Shown one piece after another: positions 52,002 to 62,301 of a stretch of 64,000 bases of DNA (positions are counted from its first letter, which is position 1; the number at the start of each line of letters is the position of its first letter). The DNA lies in the NCBI RefSeq assembly GCF_024297065.1, contig NZ_CP101114.1:1364001-1428000 (forward strand), given 5' to 3'. The stretch is from Bartonella harrusi (lineage in GTDB: Bacteria; Pseudomonadota; Alphaproteobacteria; Rhizobiales; Rhizobiaceae). The notes under the pieces are model-generated. The model was not told the DNA's origin. It saw nothing but the letters and a program-made list of their open reading frames with translations, and searched no databases. The position numbers were made by a program, and so were the translations under genes.

Positions 52002-53308
52002 CAGTTTTATTTTATACAGCACCAATGATATTTTTCAAACGATATCGCAAAATAAAAACACAACAAAGCGATATGGATAGCAGCGCTTCTTACGACCCTG
52101 TGATATGCTTTGCAAAAAGTTTGCCTTCTTTCCGAAACCACCCTTGAAATTGAGCTGAGAGATCCATTATAATCAAAAACGACAATACTTAAAAAGATAC
52201 AATAGATAATCTCTAATCAGATCCAAACATAACTGACCGAGTATTTATAAAACGGAAAATTCACTTCTTCTTTCGACAAAATTTCAAACAATCGTTAACA
52301 GCTTTACATAAAAGAGAAGACTAATAATAAAGGTCTCTAAAACAAACACAGAAAAAAGTAAACTTTACACAAAACTCTAAATCTTATTAGAATAAGAATT
52401 AAAAAAGATCCTATAAATTCGCTCCTCGATGACAATGCAAACACCGATGAAACAGAATGAACAAATATCACTTAACAAAAAACATAAAAAAACGAATTGC
52501 ATCTTGATAAAAGTACCTTGCATTTCATAAGAAGTATTCCTCATAAAGCAAGAAAAAACGTGTATTACAGTAAGAATTGAACAATGCAAAAAAAATACGC
52601 AAACACAATCACAAAAAATTTTCTGAAAACACGCAATAAGCTCTTAAAAGGACAATGAGTCAAAAGCTTTGAGGGAATCACCTAACAATCAGCTATAAAT
52701 TTTTTTCTTAAAAAGAAAAAGAAATGATCAGCTTAGAAAAAGAAAACATCCATAAATGTGATTGTCCTTAATATATAGCACATGAATATCTGCAGAACTC
52801 TTCTTCTGTACAGACTTGAATCATAGTGAGACAGCTCAAATTGAACGAAAAGACACCGTAGCAAATAGCATTCACTAAAAAATAAAAAAACACTTTAAAA
52901 CAAAATATTGTCTCGCAGATTTTATCTGAATCGATAAGAACCTGAAAGCACTCTATTGAGATAAAGTGTTTATTTTCTGGAAAAAGAAAAATAAATCCAT
53001 CAAAGAAAATTTTAACATCCTGTTTTATGAAAAACATACTGCAGCAGAAAGGAAAAGAGCAATTCATGGGTAAAGAAAATGCATATAAGCTTAGCGCAGT
53101 TGCTACAACGCCACAAACGAAAGCCTTTTACTAGTTTTACTAGATTGATAAGAGCACCACCACTCCTCTATACAAAAGAGCAAAACCTTGCCTCACCATA
53201 GAGCAATTTAAAAACTACAAAAAGATTAAAAAATTCACGGTCGATAGAAAATAACTTAAAAACACAAAGGAAGTAAAATCTCAAGACCTCTCTACGAATT
53301 CTTTATGA
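52002..53308. other. Gene-poor AT-rich region
   Basis: About 1.3 kb. Minus-strand frames at 52377-52589 and 52768-53067 are Cys/Phe/Ile-rich, without ribosome binding sites, and look like chance frames in AT-rich DNA. No repeats or RNAs were recognised. The tRNA closes the region. Confidence 0.5.
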
Positions 53309-53385
53309 TGGTGGGCCTGGAGGGACTCGAACCCCCAACCAAGCGGTTATGAGCCGCTGGCTCTAACCAATTGAGCTACAGGCCC
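53309..53385 (-). tRNA. tRNA with CAT anticodon, probably tRNA-Ile2
   Basis: 77 bases including an encoded CCA. The acceptor stem GGGCCTG pairs with CAGGCCC; D-arm AGCTCAATTGGTTAGAGC; anticodon stem AGCGG / CCGCT with loop CTCATAA; T-loop GGTTCGAGTCC. CAT means Met or, after lysidine modification, Ile (AUA). The acceptor and T-arm sequence fits the Ile2 type better than either Met tRNA. Annotation programs often label it tRNA-Met. Confidence 0.9.
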
Positions 53386-53557
53386 CACACAGATTGCTTT
53401 CCTCTAAACTAAAATGCCCTATGATACAAGGGCTGGATCGAATTATAATCCATATTTTTTCTTTTATCTATCGGTTTTTTTCTCTAGTACCCTAATTTCT
53501 TTACAAAAACTTCCAAAAATGAGAAAATAGTAAATTGATAAGTATAAAGGAGCAGAT

Positions 53558-54292
53558 ATGAAAAAAATAATTTTCCAACCGCTAAATCATTATAGTGTTA
53601 AAATAGCTATAGTAGCATTTGCACTGCTAACCGGTTCACTTCCCATAAATGCTGAAGAAAGCATAATGAAAAACGCAACGATTACAGTGACTGCAACTGG
53701 TGAAAGCCAAGCAACACCAGATATGGCAATTCTCAATCTCGCTGTTGTTACAGAAGACAAAACGGCCCAAAAAGCATTAACTGCCAATAATAAATCTATG
53801 AATGATATTGTAACTGCTTTTAAGAACAATGGAATCCAAGCAAATGATTTGCAAACATCAGGCTTGTCTATTTATCAAACGAGCTCCGATCAACATCGTG
53901 AAAAAAAGAATAATGAAAAATACTATCATGTTTCAAATTCTTTAACCGTACGCATTCGTGACCTCGCCAATGCGGGTAAAATATTTGATCAAGCGATGGC
54001 ACTGGGTGTAAACTCAGTCAATGGCATTACCTTTACCAACGCCGATACAAAACCCTTTTATAAAGAAGCACGTCAAAAAGCTATCGCTGAAGCGATTGAA
54101 AAAGCTGAAACTATAGCACAAGCAGCAAACTTAAAATTAGGAAAAATCATCCAAATCAGTGAAAATAATAATAATTATCCAAGCCCACGCCTTATGAGCA
54201 GCGCAACACGTATAAGTTACGACAATACAAATTTCTCAGGAGGTGAATTAGGCTACAATGTTAGTGTGAACGTAGTCTTTTCCATAGACTAA
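53558..54292 (+). CDS. SIMPL (DUF541) domain periplasmic protein, BP26/Omp28-like, copy 1
   Basis: 244 residues. The signal peptide (about 1-32, cut near INAEES) leads to the SIMPL domain (about 38-244) with ITVTATGESQATPDMAILNLAVV (shown in part: VTATGESQATPDMA), KALTANNKSMNDIV, IQANDLQTSGLSIYQ and FYKEARQKAIAEAIEKAETIA (part). Relatives include the Brucella immunogenic protein BP26, which forms ring-like oligomers. Function is unknown. The ATG follows AAAGGAGCAG. It is a close paralogue of the next gene, with duplicated leader and trailer. Confidence 0.9.
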   Translation: MKKIIFQPLNHYSVKIAIVAFALLTGSLPINAEESIMKNATITVTATGESQATPDMAILNLAVVTEDKTAQKALTANNKSMNDIVTAFKNNGIQANDLQTSGLSIYQTSSDQHREKKNNEKYYHVSNSLTVRIRDLANAGKIFDQAMALGVNSVNGITFTNADTKPFYKEARQKAIAEAIEKAETIAQAANLKLGKIIQISENNNNYPSPRLMSSATRISYDNTNFSGGELGYNVSVNVVFSID

Positions 54293-54678
54293 ATAACAAC
54301 ATTTCATAGATCGTTCCATGAAACAATCATATCACTGGCCTTCATAAAGAAGACCAGTGATATGGTGGAGATGATCTTCTTCAGACACTGATTTGTAAAT
54401 TTTTATCTGTCAATGCATGGGGAATTGCACCTAATACATCGTCTGAAGATTCTTGACACTACACACTAGCTGATATCATCGGACACCATTTCTTTCATTA
54501 ATCAGGTCGATAAGTGTAATCTTCTGATAGCCACAAACTCATTTTAGCTGCTGTAATAGATGACGCTAAATCTTCTCTTTATTTATCGCTTTTTTTTCAA
54601 AATGCTCTAATTTCTTTACAAGAATTCTTAAAAATGAGAAAATGATCATCCGTAAATATAAAGGAAGAAAGAAGAAAC

Positions 54679-55425
54679 ATGACAAAAACAATTTTTCAAT
54701 CGTTGAATTATTACAAAGTTAAAATAGCTATGATAATGCTTGCTCTGCTAGCATGTTCATTCCCCATACACGCTGCAGAAAGTAAAACGAAAGATAGAAC
54801 CATTACAGTTTCTGCGACTGGTGAAACCAGCGTAACACCGGATGTAGCAATCATCAACCTGGCAATTGTTACAGAGGACACCACAGCCCAAAAAGCATTA
54901 ACTGCCAATAATAAATCTATGAATGATATTATAAACGCTTTTAAGAAAAATGGAATTCAAGAAAATGATTTACAAACATCAAACTTGAACATATATCCAT
55001 ATAACCCACATAATGAGCATAAAGATAATGAAAAAAAGACACATGAGAAACTGTATCGTGTATCACATTCTCTAACAGTATATATTCGTGACTTCGCCAA
55101 TGCTGGTAAAATATTTGATCAAGCAATGGCGCTTGATGTTAAGTCGGTGAATAATATTTACTTTACCAATAACAATACAGAACCATTTTATAAAGAAGCA
55201 CGTAAAAATGCTATCGCTAAAGCCATTGAAAAAGCTAAAACTATAGCGCAAGAAGCTAATTTAAAATTAGGAAAAATAATTACAATCAATGAAGGTAGTA
55301 ATAATCACTATCCACGAGAACACCTTCGAAGTGGTTCAATAGAGGACGACTACGACAATACAAACCTTGCAGGAGGTGAATTGAGCTATGTTGTCAATAT
55401 TACCATGGTATTTGATATAGAATAG
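54679..55425 (+). CDS. SIMPL (DUF541) domain periplasmic protein, BP26/Omp28-like, copy 2
   Basis: 248 residues, clearly similar to copy 1 throughout. The signal peptide ends near IHAAES. The SIMPL domain contains VSATGETSVTPDVAIINLAIV (shown in part: GETSVTPDVAI), the identical KALTANNKSMNDI block, IQENDLQTSNLNIYP and AIEKAKTIAQEANLKLGKI. Divergence is greatest in the middle (HNEHKDNEKKTHEK) and near the end. The ATG follows AAAGGAAGAAAGAAG. It has its own copy of the upstream leader, so it is probably transcribed separately. Confidence 0.9.
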   Translation: MTKTIFQSLNYYKVKIAMIMLALLACSFPIHAAESKTKDRTITVSATGETSVTPDVAIINLAIVTEDTTAQKALTANNKSMNDIINAFKKNGIQENDLQTSNLNIYPYNPHNEHKDNEKKTHEKLYRVSHSLTVYIRDFANAGKIFDQAMALDVKSVNNIYFTNNNTEPFYKEARKNAIAKAIEKAKTIAQEANLKLGKIITINEGSNNHYPREHLRSGSIEDDYDNTNLAGGELSYVVNITMVFDIE

Positions 55426-56586
55426 ACTATGTAGTCTTATCAATTGCTGCATGAAGCCATCAAGATCACTGGCTTTCACGCAGAAGACTTTATAATATTG
55501 GGGGGGGGATTCAGACGATGATTCCTTTATTTATCTTTGTAAATTTTTATCTGTCCATATACAGGAAATTGTTTTTTATACACTCACTGTCTAAAAATTC
55601 CTAGTACTAGCTGATTTCACAAAGATCTTTTCCCTAATTAATCAGAACCGATAAATACAGATTTTTGTAACAAACGGCCTATTTTAGCTGTCGCAACATC
55701 CAACACTATAATTTGAAACGATTATAACAATGGACATACCTATGATACCGCCAAGCCTCCTTATCTAAAAAAGATGGCAAGCAACACTGGTTACATAAAT
55801 AAATATCACCCGTATCATCATCTTCTACTTTCTGTAAATAACAACATCTAATCCATGGCAGAAACCTTCCCACTCAGACATAGAAATTTCTTCTAACTTT
55901 TTTCATTTTCCAAAAGAGAACTTTTTTACTCATAAAATCAGGAATATTTTTTCTTTTTGGAATAAAAAATCTATGAAAAAGCAAAATAATAAAATTAGAC
56001 CACATTACCTCTCAAGACAAGTTATCCAAAAACTTATTAAATAAAAAATATACCCTATCTTTAGCAAACACCCCATACGCAGAAAAATAATGCACCAAAA
56101 TATCTATTGTAAACAAACATAAGAAACAACAAAATGTGCAAATCAAAATGTTTTACAAAATAAAATAATATAATCGGAATGAAATATCTAAACTTCTCCA
56201 CATTCCCATAATTCGCTTGTGTGAATGCTTCTATAGTACAAAAAAAAGAATCATAACCAATAACAAGTTGACATCTCTCAACGTCAACTATTCTTAAATA
56301 TGATATCTTCTAATAGACCTACTATCACACGCAAGACAATGCTTTCGATATCGTTCACTCCTTTGAGAAATCACCCTATAATTTTATTTCCACTATCGAT
56401 TGCTTTTATAAACAGTAGCACAAATATCAAAGCCAAGAAAAATATTGGACACATAAGTTTTGCATGAATTGTTTAATACCCACTCGCCTTACCCCTCTTC
56501 AAAAAAATATTTCAAAAACGACACGATATGCTTTTTGTTCACACGCATCAAAAAGAACACATCTTTGAAAAGGTACAAGTCTCTTA
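55426..56586. other. Intergenic region behind the SIMPL pair
   Basis: About 1.16 kb. The first 300 bases (to about 55720) resemble the spacer between the two SIMPL genes (54300-54570), as blocks such as TGTAAATTTTTATCTGTC and a TTAATCAG-GATAA stretch, so the duplication included the trailer. A G9 run lies at 55500-55508. The rest is AT-rich with no gene seen; a frame at 56460-56825 is antisense to the rpoD end. Confidence 0.55.
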
Positions 56587-58599
56587 TTAAGAGTCAAGAA
56601 AACTACGCAATTTGCGTGAACGGCTTGGATGCTTCAACTTACGAAGCGCCTTTGCTTCAATTTGTCGAATACGCTCCCTTGTCACTGAAAATTGTTGCCC
56701 AACTTCTTCCAACGTGTGATCTGTATTCATCCCGATACCAAAACGCATTCGCAAAACACGTTCTTCACGTGGTGTTAATGAAGCAAGCACACGCGTCGTT
56801 GTATCCCGTAGATTTGCCTGAATAGCTGCATCAATCGGCAATAATGCATTTCTATCCTCAATAAAATCGCCCAAATGCGAATCATCTTCATCACCTACAG
56901 GTGTTTCAAGTGAAATGGGCTCTTTTGCAATTTTAAGGACTTTTCGTACTTTTTCTAACGGCATAGAAAGTTTGCTAGACAATTCTTCTGGTGTAGGCTC
57001 GCGTCCAATTTCATGGAGAATCTGTCGTGATGTACGAACAATTTTGTTAATTGTTTCAATCATATGAACAGGGATACGAATAGTACGTGCCTGATCAGCA
57101 ATAGAACGAGTAATTGCCTGACGAATCCACCATGTTGCATAAGTTGAAAATTTGTATCCACGGCGATATTCAAATTTATCCACGGCTTTCATCAAGCCAA
57201 TATTTCCTTCTTGAATAAGATCAAGAAACTGCAAACCACGATTAGTGTATTTTTTTGCAATTGAAATGACGAGACGAAGATTAGCTTCTACCATTTCTTT
57301 TTTAGCAATTGTTGATTCGCGTTCACCTTTTTGCACCTGCGTAACAATGCAACGAAATTCGCCAATTGAAATAGCGGTTTCTTGTGCAAGATTTTGTATT
57401 TCGCTACGCAACCTTTGAATTTCTTTTGCTTCACGCCTTGAGAATTCTTTCCACCCCGATCCTGGTAAAGTCGCAACATAATTTACCCAATCGGCATCTA
57501 ATTCACGTCCTTGATATTCTTTTAAAAAATCCTCATGACCAATACCATAACTATTAGCAACCCGCTTCAGCTTACCCTCATTATGAATAAGTCTCTTATT
57601 GATGTCATAAAGTTGCTCAACCAAAGATTCGATACGATTTTGGTTCAACGAAAGGGATTTTACGGCTTGAACCAACTCACCCTTTAATTGCATATATTTT
57701 TTTCTCTGAGACGGTGTAAGAGCGCCCTCTTTACGCTCTGCCAAACTGCTCTCAACATGCTGATCTTGTAGTTTCCGCAATTTTATATAAGTCTGCGCAA
57801 TAAAATCCAATGTTTCCATGACTTGAGGACAGAGTTCATTTTCCATTGCAGCAAGTGACAAATTCGCTTCGTCATCATCTTCATCCTCGTCCTCAGTGTT
57901 TCTCTCTCCAGCAATTCCCTCCATATTACGTATGCTAGAAGATATTTTTTCCTCTTTTATCTTATCAACTTCACTTCGCTCAACAATAGGAGCCTGCTTT
58001 GCCTCGGGACCAGCATAAGTCATTTCAAGATCAATAATTTCACGAAGAAGGATACGCTGCTCTCTCAATTCTTCCCGCCAAATAATGAGGGCTTGAAAAG
58101 TCAAGGGGCTCTCACAAAGCCCTGCAATCATTGTCTCCCGCCCTGCTTCGATACGTTTGGCAATAGCAATTTCGCCTTCCCGCGACAGCAACTCAACAGC
58201 ACCCATTTCACGTAAATACATACGCACGGGATCATCCGTACGATCTGTAATTTCACGCTTGTTCGTTGTCGTTGCGATCGCGTGACTAGAAGCCTCGACG
58301 AGATCTCCGCCCTCTACTGTAACTTCTTCTACATCAGGTTCAGAATCGATTTCATCTTCATCGTCGACAACATTAATACCCATCTCAGAAAACATCGCCA
58401 AGATATCTTCAATTTGTTCAGACGTAACCTCTTCAGATGGAAGAACTGCATTCAGTTCGTCCATCGTCACATAACCATTTTTTTTAGCAAGCTTAACCAT
58501 TTTCTTAATGGCGTCATCAGAAAAATCAAGAAGAGGGCTATCCAAACTCGCTTGGCTTATTACTTCCACATTATCTTTCTGTTTAACCTTTGTTGCCAT
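56587..58599 (-). CDS. rpoD: Primary sigma factor RpoD (sigma-70)
   Basis: Housekeeping sigma factor. 670 residues: region 1.1 at the N-terminus (about 25-75), region 1.2 ([21 protein letters not shown], part shown: [14 protein letters not shown]), a long non-conserved insert with an acidic run [11 protein letters not shown] (about 245), region 2 with [19 protein letters not shown] (about 490), region 3 and region 4.2 with [27 protein letters not shown] (part: [16 protein letters not shown]). The start is MATKVKQ at 58599, after GGAG; the longer frame lacks a site. Its neighbour dnaG fits the usual dnaG-rpoD macromolecular synthesis order. Confidence 0.96.
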   Translation of the reverse strand: MATKVKQKDNVEVISQASLDSPLLDFSDDAIKKMVKLAKKNGYVTMDELNAVLPSEEVTSEQIEDILAMFSEMGINVVDDEDEIDSEPDVEEVTVEGGDLVEASSHAIATTTNKREITDRTDDPVRMYLREMGAVELLSREGEIAIAKRIEAGRETMIAGLCESPLTFQALIIWREELREQRILLREIIDLEMTYAGPEAKQAPIVERSEVDKIKEEKISSSIRNMEGIAGERNTEDEDEDDDEANLSLAAMENELCPQVMETLDFIAQTYIKLRKLQDQHVESSLAERKEGALTPSQRKKYMQLKGELVQAVKSLSLNQNRIESLVEQLYDINKRLIHNEGKLKRVANSYGIGHEDFLKEYQGRELDADWVNYVATLPGSGWKEFSRREAKEIQRLRSEIQNLAQETAISIGEFRCIVTQVQKGERESTIAKKEMVEANLRLVISIAKKYTNRGLQFLDLIQEGNIGLMKAVDKFEYRRGYKFSTYATWWIRQAITRSIADQARTIRIPVHMIETINKIVRTSRQILHEIGREPTPEELSSKLSMPLEKVRKVLKIAKEPISLETPVGDEDDSHLGDFIEDRNALLPIDAAIQANLRDTTTRVLASLTPREERVLRMRFGIGMNTDHTLEEVGQQFSVTRERIRQIEAKALRKLKHPSRSRKLRSFLDS

Positions 58600-58940
58600 A
58601 CCGTAACTCCACTTGATCACTTCACAGCCTTCACGTGACCAGCTTTTCCCGTTCTTACCTAACGTCTCTAAACTTCTCCGATATATACTTCCTCTGAGAG
58701 AAGATTGCTACCGGAAAGAAGACACTTTGTATACGCATTTCACTCACACAAAAACGCGGGAAAACTCCAGAAGCTTCCCCGACACCTCTCAGCTTTTCTG
58801 AGATAATCTCTGTAGCATATTGTTAAGAACCAATTTCCCGCTTTTCCTAAAATTTAATCGTCATTCTTTATAAAAATGTTTCTCTACATAAAATTCCTCA
58901 TTTTAAGCCTTAGGTGACTGATTCGCATCAAAAAAGCGAA
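58600..58940. other. Spacer between dnaG and rpoD
   Basis: About 340 bases. No hairpin terminator for dnaG and no clear promoter boxes. Expected to hold the rpoD promoter. Confidence 0.4.
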
Positions 58941-60878
58941 TCATTTTATCGTATCTTGGTTATTCCCGTCTATTTTTTCGTCCAACCAACTTCCAAATCC
59001 TTCAATTAATGCTTCTGTCGCTTGCATCTGCTGTAATTCACTTTTTATTTCACGAAGCAGATTAAAGACCTCACTGTTAGGATTCTCTACAAGTTGCTCT
59101 TCAATATCTTGTAATCTCTTATGTAGGTGGTGTTCTTGAAGATGCAAGTAGAGAGCCTGTTTTAATATAGCACGAGCATCTTCTATCGGAGCTCCAATAA
59201 AAACCGTGCGCATACCAACATGTTGCACAAGATGTTTCATACGTTCTAACAGAGCTTTTTGCCCTTTTTCTTCTAAAAGCGCAATCATTGTCTCTTTATC
59301 ATGAAGTTGCTGGTTCCCAAGAATTTCCAACATCGATTGATGGAAACAAACCAATTGCGTATTTTGTAACGCCAGTTCAGCAAGAACTTCAAAATTTTCA
59401 TACCATAATTCAGGATAGTACGCTAAAATCAATAAAATAACGGCTTCACGCAGTGGAATAGATTGTGACGAATGACGCACGATGTCAGAATTTGCCAAAA
59501 CAGAAAAAGACGGATCTTTCAACATTCTATTTTGGGAAAGCTGTTGAGAGCGCCCTGTACCTTTTTTTTTCGAAAAATCGGGACGAAAAAAATCAAAAAG
59601 TCGTTTTTTTATATCTTGCAAATAATAACGGCGTATATCATCATCCTTAATCGTGAAAATTTGTTGTTTCAGTTGTTTTTCTAGCGCTGCCCGTGCTTCT
59701 GGAGTTTCAAAATTCTTTCCATAAGCAGCACGCCACCACAAAAGCTCAATCAATGGAATTGCTTTTTGCAAAAAGGAAGAAAAAAGTTGTGCACCACCAG
59801 CAGAAACAATTTCATCTGGATCCTGCCCCTGTGGCAATAAAACAAAGCGTATAGAAACCCCTGCCTTCAAAAGCGGCAAAACGCGATCAGCAACACGAAA
59901 AGCAGCTTTTAAACCAGCCTCATCACCATCGAAACACAAAATAGGCTCAGTCCCCATTTGCCATAAAAGCCCAATTTGCTCTTCCGTTATTGCTGTCCCC
60001 AAAGGTGCTACCACGCCTTCAAAACCAACTTTTGTCAACGCAATCACATCCATATAACCTTCAACAACTAGGAGTGAATGGATCTTTTCATCGCCAACGA
60101 AGCGACTATTTTTGCGAGCAGCTGCTGCATTATAAAGAATATTTCCTTTATGAAACAGCACTGTTTCAGGACTATTGAGATATTTTGCTGGTGCATCTTT
60201 TTCTAACGCACGCCCTCCAAACGCCACTACACGTCCGCGTAAATCCTCAATGGGGAACATAATACGATTTCTAAATCGATCATAGGAAATTGTATTATCT
60301 TCACTCGATTTAAGAAGTCCACAATCTTCCATTTGCTTGATGGAAATACCACGCGCACTTAAAGCATCCTTCAAAGCAGTACGTTTCCCTGGAGCAAAAC
60401 CAATTCGAAAACGCTCTGCAAGCTTTGGCGATACCCCCCGTGCATCAAGATAACGACGTGCATTGACACCGCTTTTATCATGTAAGCTCTGTTGAAAAAA
60501 TTCCGTAGCAATTTTCATAACATCATAAAGATCAGCCTTTTCCATTTGACGCTTAAAACTTTGTGGATCAGAATGAGGTAATTTTATCCCCGCAAAATCA
60601 GCCAAACGTTCTACGCTTTCTGAAAAGTGCAATCCATCAAGCTCACAAAGAAAAGTAAAAATATCACCACTCACACCACAGCCAAAACAATAATAGCGTC
60701 CTTTACGATCATCACAATGAAAACTTGGAGTCTTCTCACCATGGAATGGGCAACAGCACCAAAAGTCTCCTCGCGAAGGTTTGCTTTTCTTGGAATCAAA
60801 TGTCACCCTTTGACCAATAACTATCGAAATTGGTAATCTCGTGCGGAGATCATCAAGAAAATCGGGTGAAAAGCGCAT
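58941..60878 (-). CDS. dnaG: DNA primase
   Basis: Makes RNA primers at the replication fork. 645 residues. The N-terminal CHC2 zinc domain (CCPFHGEKTPSF...YYCFGCG, about 42-70), the catalytic core with KYLNSPETVLFHKGNILY (part: NSPETVLFHKG) and TOPRIM motifs LLVVEGYMDVIAL (Glu near 270) and ILCFDGDEAGLKAA (Asp pair near 315), and a helical C-terminal DnaB-binding domain (about 480-645). Upstream of rpoD on the same strand. Confidence 0.95.
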   Translation of the reverse strand: MRFSPDFLDDLRTRLPISIVIGQRVTFDSKKSKPSRGDFWCCCPFHGEKTPSFHCDDRKGRYYCFGCGVSGDIFTFLCELDGLHFSESVERLADFAGIKLPHSDPQSFKRQMEKADLYDVMKIATEFFQQSLHDKSGVNARRYLDARGVSPKLAERFRIGFAPGKRTALKDALSARGISIKQMEDCGLLKSSEDNTISYDRFRNRIMFPIEDLRGRVVAFGGRALEKDAPAKYLNSPETVLFHKGNILYNAAAARKNSRFVGDEKIHSLLVVEGYMDVIALTKVGFEGVVAPLGTAITEEQIGLLWQMGTEPILCFDGDEAGLKAAFRVADRVLPLLKAGVSIRFVLLPQGQDPDEIVSAGGAQLFSSFLQKAIPLIELLWWRAAYGKNFETPEARAALEKQLKQQIFTIKDDDIRRYYLQDIKKRLFDFFRPDFSKKKGTGRSQQLSQNRMLKDPSFSVLANSDIVRHSSQSIPLREAVILLILAYYPELWYENFEVLAELALQNTQLVCFHQSMLEILGNQQLHDKETMIALLEEKGQKALLERMKHLVQHVGMRTVFIGAPIEDARAILKQALYLHLQEHHLHKRLQDIEEQLVENPNSEVFNLLREIKSELQQMQATEALIEGFGSWLDEKIDGNNQDTIK

Positions 60879-61013
60879 TATCTCTCACAAAGTTTTAAAA
60901 TTCTTTTTTGCATATTTAACCACTTTAGAGCATAATTCCAATACTTCCTGTTAAACGATTGAACATTTTTAAAGGTTCAGCCGTATATTTTTCAAAAATG
61001 GAGAGTAAATAAA

Positions 61014-62231
61014 GTGATAAAATTTCTTGTTCAATATCCTTTGCTAGAATCAATTGTTTGGCTCATTATTCTTATTATCATTGCGCTTTTAGTCAATTTT
61101 TTAGCACGAAGTCTGCTCTTTCATGGAGCAAAGAGGCTCTCTTCCTTCCTTCCTAAAAAGACCTCCGTTGATATTGAGTCTACCATTCGATATATAGCAA
61201 ATATTATTGCGGCCTTTATCCTCTCAATTGGCATCAATTTTATCCCAACACTCCCTGAGGCCCTTAACACTATTATCGGCAATGTTGCTAACGCCTTCAT
61301 TATTTTTGTGGTCGCCCTAGCAATTTCTTCTCTCCTTAATGTTATTAATATCCTCTATGAACAACAGCCAACGGCGCGTTTAAAACCAATAAAGGGTTAC
61401 ATTCAAATCGCCAAAATTGCGCTTTTTACTGTAGCAGCAATTCTCATGGTAGCGACATTAATTGACCGCTCACCGCTTATCCTTCTCTCCAGTCTTGGTG
61501 CAATGGCCGCTGTTCTCATGCTGATTTTCCAAGATACGCTTCTTTCTCTGATTGCAGGCATCCAAATTTCATCCACCGATATGGTACGTGTTGGTGATTG
61601 GATTCAAATCCCTAGTCTCGATGTAGACGGCGATGTCACTGAAATTGCACTTCATACCGTTAAAGTTCAAAATTTTGATAAAACAATCACAACTGTCCCC
61701 ATCCGTAAACTCGTAACTGACCCTTTTAAGAATTGGCGTGGAATGGAAGAAGCAGGTGGACGACGGATTAAACGGTCCCTCTTTATTGATCAATCAAGTA
61801 TCCGCTTTCACACAGAAGAAGAACAAAAATATCTTTCTAGATTTAATTTGTTAGAAAATTATTTCACACAAAAAATACCAGAAATCGATCAATGGAATAC
61901 GCAATTAGACAAAAATCATGACGTGTTAGCCAATACTCGCCGTTTAACCAATATTGGAACATTCCGTGCTTATGTTTTTGCTTACTTAGAAAACCATAGC
62001 AACATTGAACAAAATATGACTCTCATGGCACGACAATTACCTCCTACACCTGATGGTTTACCTTTGGAAATTTATTGTTTTACCAATACAACTGTTTGGC
62101 TAGAGTACGAACAAATTCAATCTGATATTTTCGACCACCTTTATTCCATTCTCCCTAGTTTTGGTCTAAAGATTTTTCAAAATCCAAGCGGCTATGATTT
62201 TCGTCATCTATTAGAAACAAAAGAAAAGTAG
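61014..62231 (+). CDS. MscS-family mechanosensitive channel (YbdG-like)
   Basis: 405 residues with five membrane helices in the first 190 residues. The last is the pore-type helix around LILLSSLGAMAAVLMLIFQDTLLSLIAGIQ (part: LGAMAAVLMLIFQDTLL), followed by the MscS beta domain with VRVGDWIQIPSLDVDGDVTEI (part: VRVGDWIQI) and a YbdG-like C-terminal domain. Releases solutes under osmotic stress by family. The GTG start follows GGAGAGTAAATAAA. A Na/Pi cotransporter-like gene follows 70 bases later on the same strand. Divergent from dnaG. Confidence 0.88.
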   Translation: MIKFLVQYPLLESIVWLIILIIIALLVNFLARSLLFHGAKRLSSFLPKKTSVDIESTIRYIANIIAAFILSIGINFIPTLPEALNTIIGNVANAFIIFVVALAISSLLNVINILYEQQPTARLKPIKGYIQIAKIALFTVAAILMVATLIDRSPLILLSSLGAMAAVLMLIFQDTLLSLIAGIQISSTDMVRVGDWIQIPSLDVDGDVTEIALHTVKVQNFDKTITTVPIRKLVTDPFKNWRGMEEAGGRRIKRSLFIDQSSIRFHTEEEQKYLSRFNLLENYFTQKIPEIDQWNTQLDKNHDVLANTRRLTNIGTFRAYVFAYLENHSNIEQNMTLMARQLPPTPDGLPLEIYCFTNTTVWLEYEQIQSDIFDHLYSILPSFGLKIFQNPSGYDFRHLLETKEK

Positions 62232-62301
62232 AAAAATGGACCTCAAATTATAATTTTTTTAAACCAACACTCTTTATAACAACAAAGAAAGAGAAAGTAT
62301 C

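Noticed and set aside
52377..53067. Two minus-strand frames of 70 and 99 codons
   Set aside because: Cys/Phe/Ile-rich translations typical of chance frames in AT-rich DNA, with no ribosome binding site.
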